Numbered from the stretch's first letter, positions 1-9,475 are shown. The stretch: 64,000 nt of DNA from Vescimonas coprocola (GCF_018408575.1 NZ_AP023418.1:124001-188000); one strand, 5' to 3'. Program-made: numbers and translations. The notes: generated by a model from the letters alone, not told the origin.

Positions 1-2
1 CC

Positions 3-800
3 CGTGGAAAACACTGGGCGGGCCGTGCGGCACTGGCCGTGGCGGCGCTGGTGCTGGTCACGCACGTGATCCTCAGCGTGTCCCGCAGCGCCCTGATCGC
101 CCTGATCCTGTATGCCTTCTGCTTCACGGTGCTGCTGGTGCGTAACCGCTGCGGCAGTATGAAGCAGCTGAAACGGCTGGGTGTCAGCGTGTTGGCCGGT
201 GTGTGTGCTGTGGTGGTGTGCTGGGGCTGTACGGAGGGTATCTGGGCTGGTATGCAGCATATGGCCGTGGGTACCGTCGTCGAGGAGCCGGATGCCATCG
301 AGCGGTCACAGGAGGGCGATGTCTCCAACAACCGCTTTGAGATCTGGAGGGACTATATATCCCTTGCCGGTGAGATCGGCCCTGCGGGACTGTCCCTGTC
401 CAACTACAACGACTATATCGGCGACCAGCATCCGGAGATGTACATCGTGCGCTACTTTACCGATCAGTTCAAGGATACGGTGAAAACGGATCTGGTCTAC
501 GAGTCCCATAACAACTATTTGTTTGTGTTTATCAGCACAGGCTTTGTGGGAGCAGGGCTGTTCCTGTGCTTCTTGGTGCTGGTGCTGGTGCGGGTGATTC
601 GCTATATCCTGCGGCATCCGCAGCTGTCCCTGTGGACGATCACGACACTGGCGGTGGTGGCCTTCGGACTGGTGGAGGCGCTGTTCATGAACAGCGTATT
701 CCTGAAGATCAATGATGTGTCCTTTATTTTCTGGCTGGCGCTGGGTGCGCTGATGCTGGAAACGGAAGATAAGGTGCCTGCGGCAGAGCGTACTCTGTGA
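3..800 (+). CDS. O-antigen ligase/polymerase-like membrane protein (5' end outside window)
   Basis: The frame is open from the window edge, so the N-terminus is missing. At least four hydrophobic segments are visible. The pattern SRSALIAL in a membrane helix, a long polar extracytoplasmic loop of about 100 residues, and then SHNNYLFVFISTGFVGAG followed by a helix are typical of the Wzy/WaaL (O-antigen ligase) superfamily, which polymerises or ligates lipid-linked glycans on the outer face of the membrane. It precedes four other glycan genes on the same strand, so it is probably part of a surface-polysaccharide operon. Polymerase and ligase cannot be told apart from this fragment. Confidence 0.7.
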   Translation, partial: RGKHWAGRAALAVAALVLVTHVILSVSRSALIALILYAFCFTVLLVRNRCGSMKQLKRLGVSVLAGVCAVVVCWGCTEGIWAGMQHMAVGTVVEEPDAIERSQEGDVSNNRFEIWRDYISLAGEIGPAGLSLSNYNDYIGDQHPEMYIVRYFTDQFKDTVKTDLVYESHNNYLFVFISTGFVGAGLFLCFLVLVLVRVIRYILRHPQLSLWTITTLAVVAFGLVEALFMNSVFLKINDVSFIFWLALGALMLETEDKVPAAERTL

Positions 801-830
801 CAGGTACCGGTGAAAGGAGAATATAGTTTT

Positions 831-1931
831 ATGGACATCAAAAAGGATCATATCAACTTTGCGGTGGGTCCGGTTCAGATCTCGGAGGAGATCTCCCGGA
901 TCGGTGCAGACCCCGTGCCCTACTTCCGCACGCCGGACTTCTCCGCCCTGATGAAGGAGAACGAGGCGCTGCTCAAGGAGTTCATGGATGCTCCGGAGGA
1001 TGCCAGAGCGGTATTCCTCACCGGCTCCGGCACGGCCTCCATGGATGCCGTCACCCAGAACGTGTTCACCAAGGACGACCGGCTGCTGGTGGTGGCCGGC
1101 GGCAGCTTCGGTCACCGCTTCTGCGAGATCTGCGAGGTCTACGGCATCCCCCATACGGCCATCGAGCTGCGGCAGGGCCATGCTCTGACCCCCGCCGATC
1201 TGGCCCCCTATGCCGGACAGGGCTACACGGGCTTTCTGGTGAATATGCACGAGACGTCCACCGGCGTTTTGTATGATATGGACATGATCTCCGCTTTCTG
1301 CCGTGAAAACGGTCTGGTGCTGGTGGTGGATGCCATCAGTGCATTTCTGGCCGACGACGTCAGTATGAAGCGTTGGGGCGCCGACGTGGTGTTCACCGGC
1401 TCCCAGAAGGCGCTGGCCGTGCCTCCCGGCATCTCCATGATGGTACTCAGCAGCCGGGCTGTGGAGCGTATCTACGCCAACCGCCCTGCCTGCTACTATC
1501 TGGACCTGAAGGCCGCCCTGAAAAACGGGGAGCGGGGCCAGACCCCCTTCACTCCGGCGGTGGGCATCCTTATCCAGATCAATGCCCGCCTGAATCAGAT
1601 CAAACGGGACGGCTTTGCAAACGTACAGGCCAAGACCCGTGCCATTGCCAAGGATTTCCGCTCCCGCATCGGGAAGTATCCCTTCCACATCGTGTCCGAT
1701 TCCCTGTCCTATGCGGTGACGCCGCTGTCTCCCAACAATCCGGAGGTGTCCGCCCACCAGCTGTTCCTGACCCTGAAGGACGAGTACGGCATTATCATCT
1801 GCCCCAACGGCGGCGAGCTGGCGGATAAGGTGTTCCGGGTGGGCCACATCGGCCACCTGACCGTGGAGGATAACGACGCACTGTTCCGGGCCTTTGACGA
1901 CCTCATGGCCCGTGGGATTCTGAAGGCTTGA
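831..1931 (+). CDS. Class V PLP-dependent aminotransferase (AEP-transaminase/alanine-glyoxylate transaminase-like)
   Basis: 366 residues. The start was chosen at the ATG at 831 because AAAGGAG lies about 12 bases upstream; an in-frame ATG at 810 has no comparable site. The N-terminal FAVGPVQ, the GSGTASMDA substrate/PLP loop and the GSQKAL motif with the presumptive Schiff-base lysine at residue 193 mark a fold-type I, class V aminotransferase. The family includes 2-aminoethylphosphonate:pyruvate and alanine:glyoxylate transaminases. It overlaps the next gene (TTGA) and sits two genes before a LicC/PntC-like nucleotidyltransferase. That pairing resembles the PntC-AEPT pair, so an amino-phosphonate substrate is possible but not shown. 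Confidence 0.75.
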   Translation: MDIKKDHINFAVGPVQISEEISRIGADPVPYFRTPDFSALMKENEALLKEFMDAPEDARAVFLTGSGTASMDAVTQNVFTKDDRLLVVAGGSFGHRFCEICEVYGIPHTAIELRQGHALTPADLAPYAGQGYTGFLVNMHETSTGVLYDMDMISAFCRENGLVLVVDAISAFLADDVSMKRWGADVVFTGSQKALAVPPGISMMVLSSRAVERIYANRPACYYLDLKAALKNGERGQTPFTPAVGILIQINARLNQIKRDGFANVQAKTRAIAKDFRSRIGKYPFHIVSDSLSYAVTPLSPNNPEVSAHQLFLTLKDEYGIIICPNGGELADKVFRVGHIGHLTVEDNDALFRAFDDLMARGILKA

Positions 1932-3037
1932 AAGCGCAGCATAGAAATCTGGAGATAGACCTTCTCAAATTTTTGTATTCGTGGGTCATCGTGTTCTACC
2001 ACTTCTTTCAGGATAGTGTAGGATCGGAGGGTCCGAGGTACTTTATCGGCGGGTATTACGGCGTAGAGTTCTACCTGCTGACAGCGGGAGCCTTCCTGTT
2101 TTTGACCTACGAAAGGCAAAAGGAGAGACAGTCTGTCCGTATGCCGTACCAGTATTTGAAGCAGCGGTTTCTGCGGCTGTTTCCCTGGGCGCTGACCGCC
2201 TTTCTCTTTACGGTCATCACCAGACGCATCCTTTTGGATCACGTTACCTCACCGGGGGATCTGCTGGATTACTTTTCCGGGGACATCTGGGAGATTTTGC
2301 TGGTCAACTGGAACGGCATGAACGACGACGCACTGGCACTGAACGTCCCGGCCTGGACTCTGAGCGCCATGCTGCTGGTGGGCTTTGTCATCTGGTGCTG
2401 TCTGTACTTTGACGAAAAGCGGTTCCTGCACTTCTTCATGCCGGTGTCCCTGCTGCTGGGCTATGGCCTGTGGCGACACATCCCCGTGGGAACTACTCAG
2501 ACATGGATCGGCTTTACCACCGTGGGGACCTTCCGGGCCTGGCTGGCCATGAACATCGGCTTTTATTGCGTGATTCTCGCCCGCAGCCTGTCGCAGGTCC
2601 CTCTGAGTAAAGCTGGGAGGGTACTTCTTACGGTGGGTGAGGTGGGCCTGCACGTTTTCTGCCTGTGGGCCATGCTGAACCGTGATACCCGGTATTACCA
2701 ATGGCTGGTGACGTTGCTGCTGGCTCTGGCAGTGGCCATCGCCCTGTCGGGGAAGAGCTGTCTCGGTCCGCTGCTGGCCAGACTGCGGGTGATCCCGTTT
2801 TTAGGGGAGATCAGCCTTTCTGTCTACCTGACGCACTATGCGGTGTTGGAAGCGAATCATCGCCTCTGGCAGCATATGGGACAGCCTATGGAGGAGCATA
2901 TCCCCCTGTTCGTACTGCTGGTACTGGCCTTTGCACTGCTGCACTATTTCCTGACCAAGCTTTTCATGAAGCTCTGCCGCAGCGGCTGGGCCAAGCTGCG
3001 CCCGAAGCTGCTGACGGATGAAGCACATACATTCTGA
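1928..3037 (+). CDS. Acyltransferase 3 family membrane protein
   Basis: 369 residues, starting at TTG 1928 whose bases overlap the stop of the aminotransferase (TTGA), which implies translational coupling. The N-terminus (EIDLLKFLYSWVIVFYHFF) and about ten hydrophobic segments match the acyltransferase 3 family (OafA/WecH type), which transfers acetyl, succinyl or similar groups to extracytoplasmic glycans. The first-helix histidine (YHFF) is the family's expected catalytic position. The neighbours argue for O-acylation of the capsule or exopolysaccharide made by this locus. The actual acyl group and acceptor cannot be read from sequence. Confidence 0.8.
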   Translation: MKAQHRNLEIDLLKFLYSWVIVFYHFFQDSVGSEGPRYFIGGYYGVEFYLLTAGAFLFLTYERQKERQSVRMPYQYLKQRFLRLFPWALTAFLFTVITRRILLDHVTSPGDLLDYFSGDIWEILLVNWNGMNDDALALNVPAWTLSAMLLVGFVIWCCLYFDEKRFLHFFMPVSLLLGYGLWRHIPVGTTQTWIGFTTVGTFRAWLAMNIGFYCVILARSLSQVPLSKAGRVLLTVGEVGLHVFCLWAMLNRDTRYYQWLVTLLLALAVAIALSGKSCLGPLLARLRVIPFLGEISLSVYLTHYAVLEANHRLWQHMGQPMEEHIPLFVLLVLAFALLHYFLTKLFMKLCRSGWAKLRPKLLTDEAHTF

Positions 3038-3069
3038 TCATAAGCTACACATTACAAGGAGGAAGAAAC

Positions 3070-3810
3070 ATGAAAGTTCTGTTGCTTGCGGCGGGTCGAG
3101 GCACCCGCATCAGCCGGTATCTGGCCGGCAACCCCAAGTGTACCGTGGACATCGGCGGTCAGAAGCTGATCCAGTACACCATCGAGCTGTTCCACAAGAA
3201 GGGCATCACCGACATTGCCATGGTGCTGGGCTACCGGGCGGAGGTCATTCAGGAGACGCTGAAGGACTACGAGGGCATCCGCTACTTCTATAACCCCTTC
3301 TTCGACGTCACCAACAGCATCGCCTCGGCGTGGTTCGCTAAGGACTTCCTGTCCCAGTACGATGACACCCTCATCATGAACGCCGACGTGTATCTGGAGG
3401 AGACGCTGCTGGACCGCATTCTGGAGTGCCATAAGTCTCCGGTGATGTTTGCCGACGGCACCCGCAAGGAGGAGGCCGACTACAAGTATAAGTACGAGAA
3501 CGGCCTGCTGGTGAAGTACGGCAAGGAGCTCACCGGCAGCGATATCACCGGCGAGTACATCGGCATCGGCCGCTTCAGCAAGGATTTCATGCCGGAGTTC
3601 ATGGAGAAGCTGGACGGCATGATCCGCACCCAGCAGCACAGCGTCTGGTGGGAGAATATCCTCTATGAAATGGTGGGCAAGCGCCCGGTATATGTGGAGG
3701 AGATGGACGGCCTGTTCTGGGCCGAGGTGGACTATGTGGAGGACTATGAGCGCATCCTCCGCTTCCGTGGCTATAAGGCAGACTTCTCCCTGAACGTGGA
3801 GAAGATCTGA
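3070..3810 (+). CDS. Sugar-phosphate/phosphocholine/phosphonate nucleotidyltransferase (LicC/PntC-like)
   Basis: 246 residues, with AAGGAGG just upstream of ATG 3070. The N-terminal LLAAGRGTRIS signature loop, KCTVDIGG with the conserved lysine, and the NADVY metal-binding motif around residue 100 define a nucleotidyltransferase of the GT-A-like NTP_transferase family. Length and pattern resemble LicC (CTP:phosphocholine) and PntC (CTP:2-aminoethylphosphonate) more than the longer glucose-1-phosphate enzymes. It activates a small phosphorylated or phosphonate group, or a sugar phosphate, with a nucleotide for transfer to glycan. The upstream class V aminotransferase makes CMP-aminoethylphosphonate a reasonable hypothesis. 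Confidence 0.7.
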   Translation: MKVLLLAAGRGTRISRYLAGNPKCTVDIGGQKLIQYTIELFHKKGITDIAMVLGYRAEVIQETLKDYEGIRYFYNPFFDVTNSIASAWFAKDFLSQYDDTLIMNADVYLEETLLDRILECHKSPVMFADGTRKEEADYKYKYENGLLVKYGKELTGSDITGEYIGIGRFSKDFMPEFMEKLDGMIRTQQHSVWWENILYEMVGKRPVYVEEMDGLFWAEVDYVEDYERILRFRGYKADFSLNVEKI

Positions 3811-3860
3811 GGGAGGACAGGCGGCCCGGCGTCAGCCGGAGCCGCCGGAAGGAAGAACGG

Positions 3861-5729
3861 ATGAAACAAGAAAACGGCAAAAGAGCCATGACCGCCGGAC
3901 TGCGGCGGACGATGGTGATCTTCGTGCTGGATATGCTGTGCATCGCCGGGTCCTTTTTCCTGGCGCTGTGGATGCGGTTTGAGTTCCGTCTGGGGGCCAT
4001 CCCTCAGATGTACCTCAACGAGTATTTGAAGATCATCGGGCCGTGGATCGTCATCTGTCTGGTGGTGTTCCAGCTATTCCGGCTGTATAACAGCATCTGG
4101 AGCTTTGTCAGCATCGACGAGCTGTTCCGCATCATTCTGGCCTATGGCGTGCTGCTGGCAGCCGGACTGGCCTATGTGCTGATCCTGAAGATCGATATGC
4201 CCCGCTCCTTCTACTTTGCGGGCTTTATCATGAGCTTCATGTCCACCACGGCGCTGCGGTTCTCCTACCGATTCATGCGCCAGTTGATGGCGGGGATCAG
4301 CACGGAGAAGAGCGAGCGGGATCGCATTCTGATGATCGGCGCCGGTGAGGCCGGACGCCAGCTGATCCGGGAGATCAATTCCAATCCCCGGCTGGGCAGC
4401 CGTGTGGTGTGCATCATCGACGACAACCCCAGCAAGCGCCGCCGGTATCTGGACGGTGTGGAGATCGCCGGCGGGCGGCAGGAGATCCCCGATGCGGTGA
4501 AGAAGTACCAGGTCAATAAGATCATCTTCGCCATCCCCACCTGCGACGGACAGGACCGCAAGGAGATCCTGGACATCTGCAGCAAGACCGGCTGCCGGGT
4601 GCAGGCGGTGCCGGGGATGTTCCAGCTGGTCAACGGAGAGGTCAGTGTCAGCAAGCTCCGGGACGTGGAGCTGCAGGATCTGCTGGGCCGTGACCCTATT
4701 CAGGTGAATCTGGAGGAGATCTGCCGGTATATCTCCGGCAAGGTGGTGATGGTCACCGGCGGCGGTGGTTCCATCGGCAGCGAGCTGTGCCGCCAGATCG
4801 CCAAAAGCAACCCCGAACAGCTGATCATCTTCGATATTTATGAGAACAACGCCTACGATATCCAGATGGAGCTGCGCCACACCCATCCGGAGCTGAATCT
4901 GGAGGTGCTCATCGGCTCCGTGCGGGACATGGGCCGTCTGGACGACGTCATGGCCAAGTACCGGCCGGAGCTGGTGTTCCACGCCGCCGCCCACAAGCAT
5001 GTCCCCCTGATGGAGGATAGCCCCAACGAGGCCATCAAGAACAACGTGTTCGGCACCTATAAAATGGCCATGGCCTCGGTGAAGTACGGCGTGAAGAAGT
5101 TCGTGCTGATCTCCACGGATAAGGCGGTGAACCCCACCAACATCATGGGCGCCTCTAAGCGCCTGTGCGAGATGGTGGTGCAGATGATGAACCGCCGCAG
5201 CCCCAATACAGACTTCGTGGCGGTGCGCTTCGGCAACGTGCTGGGCAGCAACGGCAGCGTCATCCCCCTGTTCAAAAAGCAGATCGCTGAGGGCGGCCCG
5301 GTAACGGTGACGCACCCGGAGATCACCCGCTTCTTTATGACCATCCCCGAAGCGGTGTCGCTGGTGCTGCAGGCGGGATACTACGCCAAGGGCGGCGAGA
5401 TATTCATTCTGGATATGGGCCAGCCGGTGAAGATCGACACCATGGCCCGCAACCTTATCCGCCTGTCCGGTCATGAGCCGGATGTGGATATCAAGATAGT
5501 CTACACGGGCCTGCGCCCCGGCGAGAAGCTGTATGAGGAGATCCTCATGGCGGAGGAGGGCCTGCAGGAGACCTCCAACAAGCTGATCCACATCGGAAAG
5601 CCCATCGTCATGGACGACGAGGAGTTCTGCCACCAGTTGGATCGGCTGGAGAAGGCCTGTGAGGAGGAGACGGAGGACATGAAGGACATCGTGGCCTCGG
5701 TGGTCCCCACCTATCGCCGCAAAAAATAA
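3861..5729 (+). CDS. Membrane-bound nucleotide-sugar 4,6-dehydratase (CapD/PglF/FlaA1-like)
   Basis: 622 residues with an AAGGAAG ribosome binding site. The order is four N-terminal membrane helices (to about residue 115), a CoA-binding-like Rossmann domain (GAGEAGRQLI near 155), then an extended SDR domain with GGGGSIGSE near residue 300, AAHKHVPLME, and STDKAVNPTNIMGASKR. Met replacing the usual SDR tyrosine before the lysine is characteristic of the UDP-GlcNAc 4,6-dehydratase (FlaA1/PglF) group. It makes UDP-4-keto-6-deoxy sugars that feed diaminosugars such as bacillosamine or FucNAc for surface glycans. It is the last gene of the glycan operon and is followed by a strong terminator. Confidence 0.9.
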   Translation: MKQENGKRAMTAGLRRTMVIFVLDMLCIAGSFFLALWMRFEFRLGAIPQMYLNEYLKIIGPWIVICLVVFQLFRLYNSIWSFVSIDELFRIILAYGVLLAAGLAYVLILKIDMPRSFYFAGFIMSFMSTTALRFSYRFMRQLMAGISTEKSERDRILMIGAGEAGRQLIREINSNPRLGSRVVCIIDDNPSKRRRYLDGVEIAGGRQEIPDAVKKYQVNKIIFAIPTCDGQDRKEILDICSKTGCRVQAVPGMFQLVNGEVSVSKLRDVELQDLLGRDPIQVNLEEICRYISGKVVMVTGGGGSIGSELCRQIAKSNPEQLIIFDIYENNAYDIQMELRHTHPELNLEVLIGSVRDMGRLDDVMAKYRPELVFHAAAHKHVPLMEDSPNEAIKNNVFGTYKMAMASVKYGVKKFVLISTDKAVNPTNIMGASKRLCEMVVQMMNRRSPNTDFVAVRFGNVLGSNGSVIPLFKKQIAEGGPVTVTHPEITRFFMTIPEAVSLVLQAGYYAKGGEIFILDMGQPVKIDTMARNLIRLSGHEPDVDIKIVYTGLRPGEKLYEEILMAEEGLQETSNKLIHIGKPIVMDDEEFCHQLDRLEKACEEETEDMKDIVASVVPTYRRKK

Positions 5730-5773
5730 TTCTGCAATGACAAAAGCCTTTCAAGGACAACGGTAAGAACAAA

Positions 5774-5812
5774 AGCAGCCCCGGCGGAATTTTCCGCCGG
5801 GGCTGCTCTTTT
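5774..5812 (+). terminator. Rho-independent terminator after the glycan operon
   Basis: A perfect 15-bp GC-rich stem (5774-5788 with 5793-5807) and a 4-nt loop are followed by CTTTT. It closes the polysaccharide operon. Confidence 0.9.
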
Positions 5813-5870
5813 ACTGTCGGGAGACTGCTCTGTAAGGCTGCTCTGAGAGACTTCCCTTCCGCCGGGACGG

Positions 5871-5929
5871 TTTTGTGACGTTTTTGTAATGAAACCTGTC
5901 ACCGAAACGTCACCTTCGTGTGGTATACT
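5871..5929 (+). promoter_or_regulatory. ABC-exporter promoter with 11-bp-spaced direct repeats
   Basis: TTTTGT occurs at 5871 and again at 5882, and GTCACC at 5898 and 5909, each pair spaced 11 bp. The extended -10 TGGTATACT ends at 5929. Direct repeats at one helical turn upstream of a weak -35 region are typical of OmpR/VanR/BceR-class response-regulator sites. No two-component genes lie nearby in this window. Confidence 0.5.
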
Positions 5930-5960
5930 GGACAACAGAAAGTCAAGGAGGGACACGACT

Positions 5961-6653
5961 ATGGAGCTGATGCAGATCCAGCATCTCAGTAAGGTATACG
6001 GACAGGGTGAAAATCAGGTGCGGGCGGTGGACGACATTTCCTTCACCGTGGAGAAGGGGGAGTTCTTGGCCATCATCGGCCCCTCCGGCTCCGGTAAATC
6101 CACTCTGCTGCACATTTTGGGCGGTGTTGACTGCCCCACCTCCGGCAAGGTCTTTGTGGATGGGCAGGATGTCTACGCCCAGAACGAGGATCAGCTGGCC
6201 ATTTTCCGCCGCCGGCAGGTGGGGCTCATTTACCAGTTTTATAACCTGATCCCCGTGCTGAACGTGGTGGAGAACATGACCCTGCCGGTGCTGATGGACG
6301 GGCGACAGGTGAATCAGGAGCGGCTGGAGGAGCTGCTGGACGTGCTGGGTCTGCGGGGTCGGGAGAAGTACCTGCCCAATCAGCTCTCCGGCGGCCAGCA
6401 GCAGCGGGTGTCCATCGGCCGGGCGCTGATGAACGCCCCGGCGGTGGTGCTGGCGGATGAGCCCACCGGCAATCTCGACAGCAAGAACAGCCAGGAGATC
6501 GTGGAGCTGCTGAAGATGTCCAACAAGAAGTACGGCCAGACGCTGGTCATCATCACCCACGACGAGAACATCGCCCTGCAGGCTCACCGGGTCATCGCCA
6601 TCGAGGATGGCCGCATCACACGGGATGAGCGCATCCGGGAGGTGCTGGAATGA
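5961..6653 (+). CDS. ABC transporter ATP-binding protein (MacB/LolD family)
   Basis: 230 residues. The start is ATG 5961, about 9 bases after AAGGAGG; an in-frame ATG at 5889 lies upstream of the promoter -10 and is rejected. Walker [10 protein letters not shown] is near residue 42, the LSGGQQQR signature near 143, Walker [14 protein letters not shown] follows, and the H-loop sits in VIITHD. This is the ATPase of a type VII (MacB-like) mechanotransmitting ABC system. Its stop overlaps the permease start (ATGA), so the two form one exporter. In Firmicutes such pairs commonly handle antimicrobial peptides or lipoproteins, usually under two-component control. Confidence 0.95.
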   Translation: MELMQIQHLSKVYGQGENQVRAVDDISFTVEKGEFLAIIGPSGSGKSTLLHILGGVDCPTSGKVFVDGQDVYAQNEDQLAIFRRRQVGLIYQFYNLIPVLNVVENMTLPVLMDGRQVNQERLEELLDVLGLRGREKYLPNQLSGGQQQRVSIGRALMNAPAVVLADEPTGNLDSKNSQEIVELLKMSNKKYGQTLVIITHDENIALQAHRVIAIEDGRITRDERIREVLE

Positions 6654-9358
6654 ACGTCTTTCACCGCTACACCCGGCAGGCCCTGCGGGAAAACCGCTCC
6701 CAGACATGGGTGACCATCGTGGGCATCATCCTGTCGGTGGCCCTGTTCACCGCCGTGACGGAGGGTGCTTACAGCGGCGTGCGGTATCTCATAGGGGCCG
6801 CCGAGTACACCGTAGGCCGGTTCCACGGCTGCTACCAGAACCTCACGGAGCAGCAGGCAACGCAGCTGAGCCGTGATGAAAAGGAGATCACGGAGCAGTC
6901 TGCGTGGCAGCTGGTGGGCTGGGGGCAGGTAGGGGCGGACAATGATTATAAGCCCTATCTGCGGGTCATGTCCATGGACCCCGACCTGCCGGACCTTCTA
7001 TCCATCCGCCTGACCCAAGGCCGCCTGCCGGAGAAGGCCGGGGAGATCCTCCTGCCGGAGCATCTGTGGTCCAACGGCAGCGTCCGCCATGCGCTGGGGG
7101 ACACCATGGAGCTGGAGCTGGGCCACCGGACGCTGGACGGGGAGGAACTGACGGCCGATGACCCCTATACGAAGGGGGAGACGCTGACAGATACCACGTC
7201 CCACACCTACACCGTGGTGGGCTTTTACCAGCGGCTGGATATGACGACGGAGCCCTTCTCCTGCCCCGGCTATACTGCCCTGACCTGTCAGGAGCAGGGC
7301 TATCAGACGGATGAATTTTTCCGGGTGGCCCATCCCAGCCGCTTTTACAGCTATATGGAGGGAAATGCCGAGAAATATCCGGGACTGGCGTGGTACTCCA
7401 ACTCCGACCTGCTGAATTACTACGGCGCCACCACCTTCTTCTCCGTGAACCGGATGATCTACAGCTTTGCGGTGATCCTGCTGCTGATGATCTCCTTCGG
7501 CTCGGTGTCGCTGATCTATAACTCCTTCTCCATCTCCGTGGCGGAGCGGACCCGGCAGTTCGGCATCCTGAAATCCATCGGCGCCACCCGCAAGCAGATT
7601 CGGGACAGTGTCCTCTATGAGGCACTGGTGCTGTGCGCCGTGGGGATCCCACTGGGTCTGCTGGTGGGCTGTCTGGGCATCGGCATCACTCTGTACTGTC
7701 TGCGGGACAGCTTCGGATTCCTGATGGGGGAGAGCGGCAACGCCCTGCAAATGCACTTTGTGCTCAACGGCTGGGCGCTGCTGGCGGCGGCGGGCATCGG
7801 CCTTGTGACGGCCATCATCTCGGCATGGGTCCCCGCCAAGCGTGCCGTGCGGGTGTCGCCGGTGGAGGCCATCCGCCAGACCAAGGACGTGAAGCTCCGG
7901 GGCCGGGAGGTCAGGACCTCCCGCCTGACGGAAAAGCTCTTCGGTTTCTCCGGGATGTTGGCCGCCAAGAACTTCAAACGCAACCGCAAGCGCTATCGCT
8001 CCACGGTGGTGGGCCTGTTCCTCAGCGTGACGCTGTTCATCTCCGCCTCCTCCTTCTGCGCCTATCTGACGGACGCCGTAGACCAACTGGGGGGCAACAG
8101 CACACTGGGCGTGCAGCTGTATTGCAGCGAGGCCCTGCCGGAGGGCGTGACGCCGGAGCAGCGGCTGAGACAGCTGGCCGCCGCCGACGGCGTGGAATCG
8201 GGCTTCTACACCGCCGACAGCTACGCCAGCCTGCACTTTGCCAAGGAGGACATGGATCCGGACTACTGTAAGGACACCGGCCTGGAGGGAGACCACAGCG
8301 CCGCCATGTACTTCCTCCGGGATGAGGATTTCCGGCAGCTGCTGCGGGACAACGGCCTGCCGGAGGAGGATTACTTCCGTCCCGATGCACCTCAGGCGGT
8401 GGCGTGGGATATGCTGGACATCTGGCGCAGCACCGAGGGTAGTAAGTACAATAAGCTCTACCATTATCACCTGCTGAACGGCAGCAGTCTGCCCATCACC
8501 GGAACGGAGAGCAGCTATCAGCCCATGGATGGCTGGTTCACCACGGGCGACCGCATCACACGGGACGGTACGGAATATGTGCTGTACTATCCGGAGGACT
8601 ATATAGACGATTACTATACCGCCCGCAGCGAGGGGGAGACCCCGGACGAGAGCCGGGCACAGGCGGTGCCGGCATCGGAGGCCGTCCTGACCCGGAGCTA
8701 TACCGTGGGTGCTATTTTGAAGAAGGCTCCCGACTTCCTGCGTACCGGCGACTACCTGTATCTGCTGTACCCGTACAGTATGTATGAGACCGTCACCGGG
8801 CAGGCCCCTGCCGCCGACGCCTTCTGGTTCAGGAGCAGCGACCACGCCGCCTCCTACGAGAGCATGGGGCAGATCCTGATGGAACTGGGCAACAGCCGCT
8901 CTGATCTGGAAGATCTGGCCGCCAACGGTGAGAGCCAGCGGGCCATGGTGACGGTGGTGAACGTGTTTTCCTACGGCTTCATCATCCTCATCTCCCTGAT
9001 CTCCATGACCAACGTGTTTAACACCATCTCCACCTCCATCGCTCTGCGCCGCCGGGAGTTCGCCATGCTGCGGTCCGTGGGACTGACCCAGCGGGGCTTT
9101 GCCCGGATGATGGACTACGAGTGCATCATCTACGGCGCACGGGCGCTGCTGTGGGGCCTGCCGGCATCGGTGCTGGTGACCTATGGCATCTATCGCAGCG
9201 TGGCCCAGAGCATCGCCGCCCAGTTCTACATCCCGTGGTACAGCGTGGCCATCGCCGTGGGCAGCGTGTTCGTGGTGGTGTTCGCCACCATGCTCTATGC
9301 CACCCGGAAGATCCGCAGTGAAAACCCCATTGAGGCGCTGAAGCAGGAGAACCTGTAA
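6650..9358 (+). CDS. FtsX-like ABC transporter permease (two MacB_PCD/FtsX units)
   Basis: 902 residues, start codon overlapping the ATPase stop (ATGA). One N-terminal helix is followed by a large extracytoplasmic domain of roughly 230 residues. A three-helix FtsX block contains SVAERTRQFGILKSIGATR near residue 300. A second extracytoplasmic domain follows, with a final FtsX block (SIALRRREFAMLRSVGLT near 795). The duplicated FtsX architecture with large ectodomains is usual for Firmicutes BceB/MacB-like permeases. It likely exports or detaches a membrane-active substrate with the preceding ATPase. Substrate unknown. Confidence 0.9.
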   Translation: MNVFHRYTRQALRENRSQTWVTIVGIILSVALFTAVTEGAYSGVRYLIGAAEYTVGRFHGCYQNLTEQQATQLSRDEKEITEQSAWQLVGWGQVGADNDYKPYLRVMSMDPDLPDLLSIRLTQGRLPEKAGEILLPEHLWSNGSVRHALGDTMELELGHRTLDGEELTADDPYTKGETLTDTTSHTYTVVGFYQRLDMTTEPFSCPGYTALTCQEQGYQTDEFFRVAHPSRFYSYMEGNAEKYPGLAWYSNSDLLNYYGATTFFSVNRMIYSFAVILLLMISFGSVSLIYNSFSISVAERTRQFGILKSIGATRKQIRDSVLYEALVLCAVGIPLGLLVGCLGIGITLYCLRDSFGFLMGESGNALQMHFVLNGWALLAAAGIGLVTAIISAWVPAKRAVRVSPVEAIRQTKDVKLRGREVRTSRLTEKLFGFSGMLAAKNFKRNRKRYRSTVVGLFLSVTLFISASSFCAYLTDAVDQLGGNSTLGVQLYCSEALPEGVTPEQRLRQLAAADGVESGFYTADSYASLHFAKEDMDPDYCKDTGLEGDHSAAMYFLRDEDFRQLLRDNGLPEEDYFRPDAPQAVAWDMLDIWRSTEGSKYNKLYHYHLLNGSSLPITGTESSYQPMDGWFTTGDRITRDGTEYVLYYPEDYIDDYYTARSEGETPDESRAQAVPASEAVLTRSYTVGAILKKAPDFLRTGDYLYLLYPYSMYETVTGQAPAADAFWFRSSDHAASYESMGQILMELGNSRSDLEDLAANGESQRAMVTVVNVFSYGFIILISLISMTNVFNTISTSIALRRREFAMLRSVGLTQRGFARMMDYECIIYGARALLWGLPASVLVTYGIYRSVAQSIAAQFYIPWYSVAIAVGSVFVVVFATMLYATRKIRSENPIEALKQENL

Positions 9359-9381
9359 GGCCCGTCTCGCAAGTCGAAGCA

Positions 9382-9415
9382 ACAGCAGCCCCGGCAGAAT
9401 TGCCGGGGCTGCTGT
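9382..9415 (+). terminator. GC-rich hairpin after the ABC exporter
   Basis: A 15-bp perfect stem (9382-9396/9401-9415) with a GAAT loop. Its core resembles the terminator at 5774-5812, but the U-tract is poor, so termination may be incomplete. Confidence 0.6.
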
Positions 9416-9475
9416 GATAAGCTTGTTGCATGGCCTGAGGCAGGGCCGGATACCGGTGCGCCGGGCTAAAAGGGA

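Noticed and set aside
4074-5633. 519-residue antisense frame over the dehydratase gene
   Set aside because: The plus strand encodes a complete FlaA1-like enzyme; the antisense product has no recognisable motifs.
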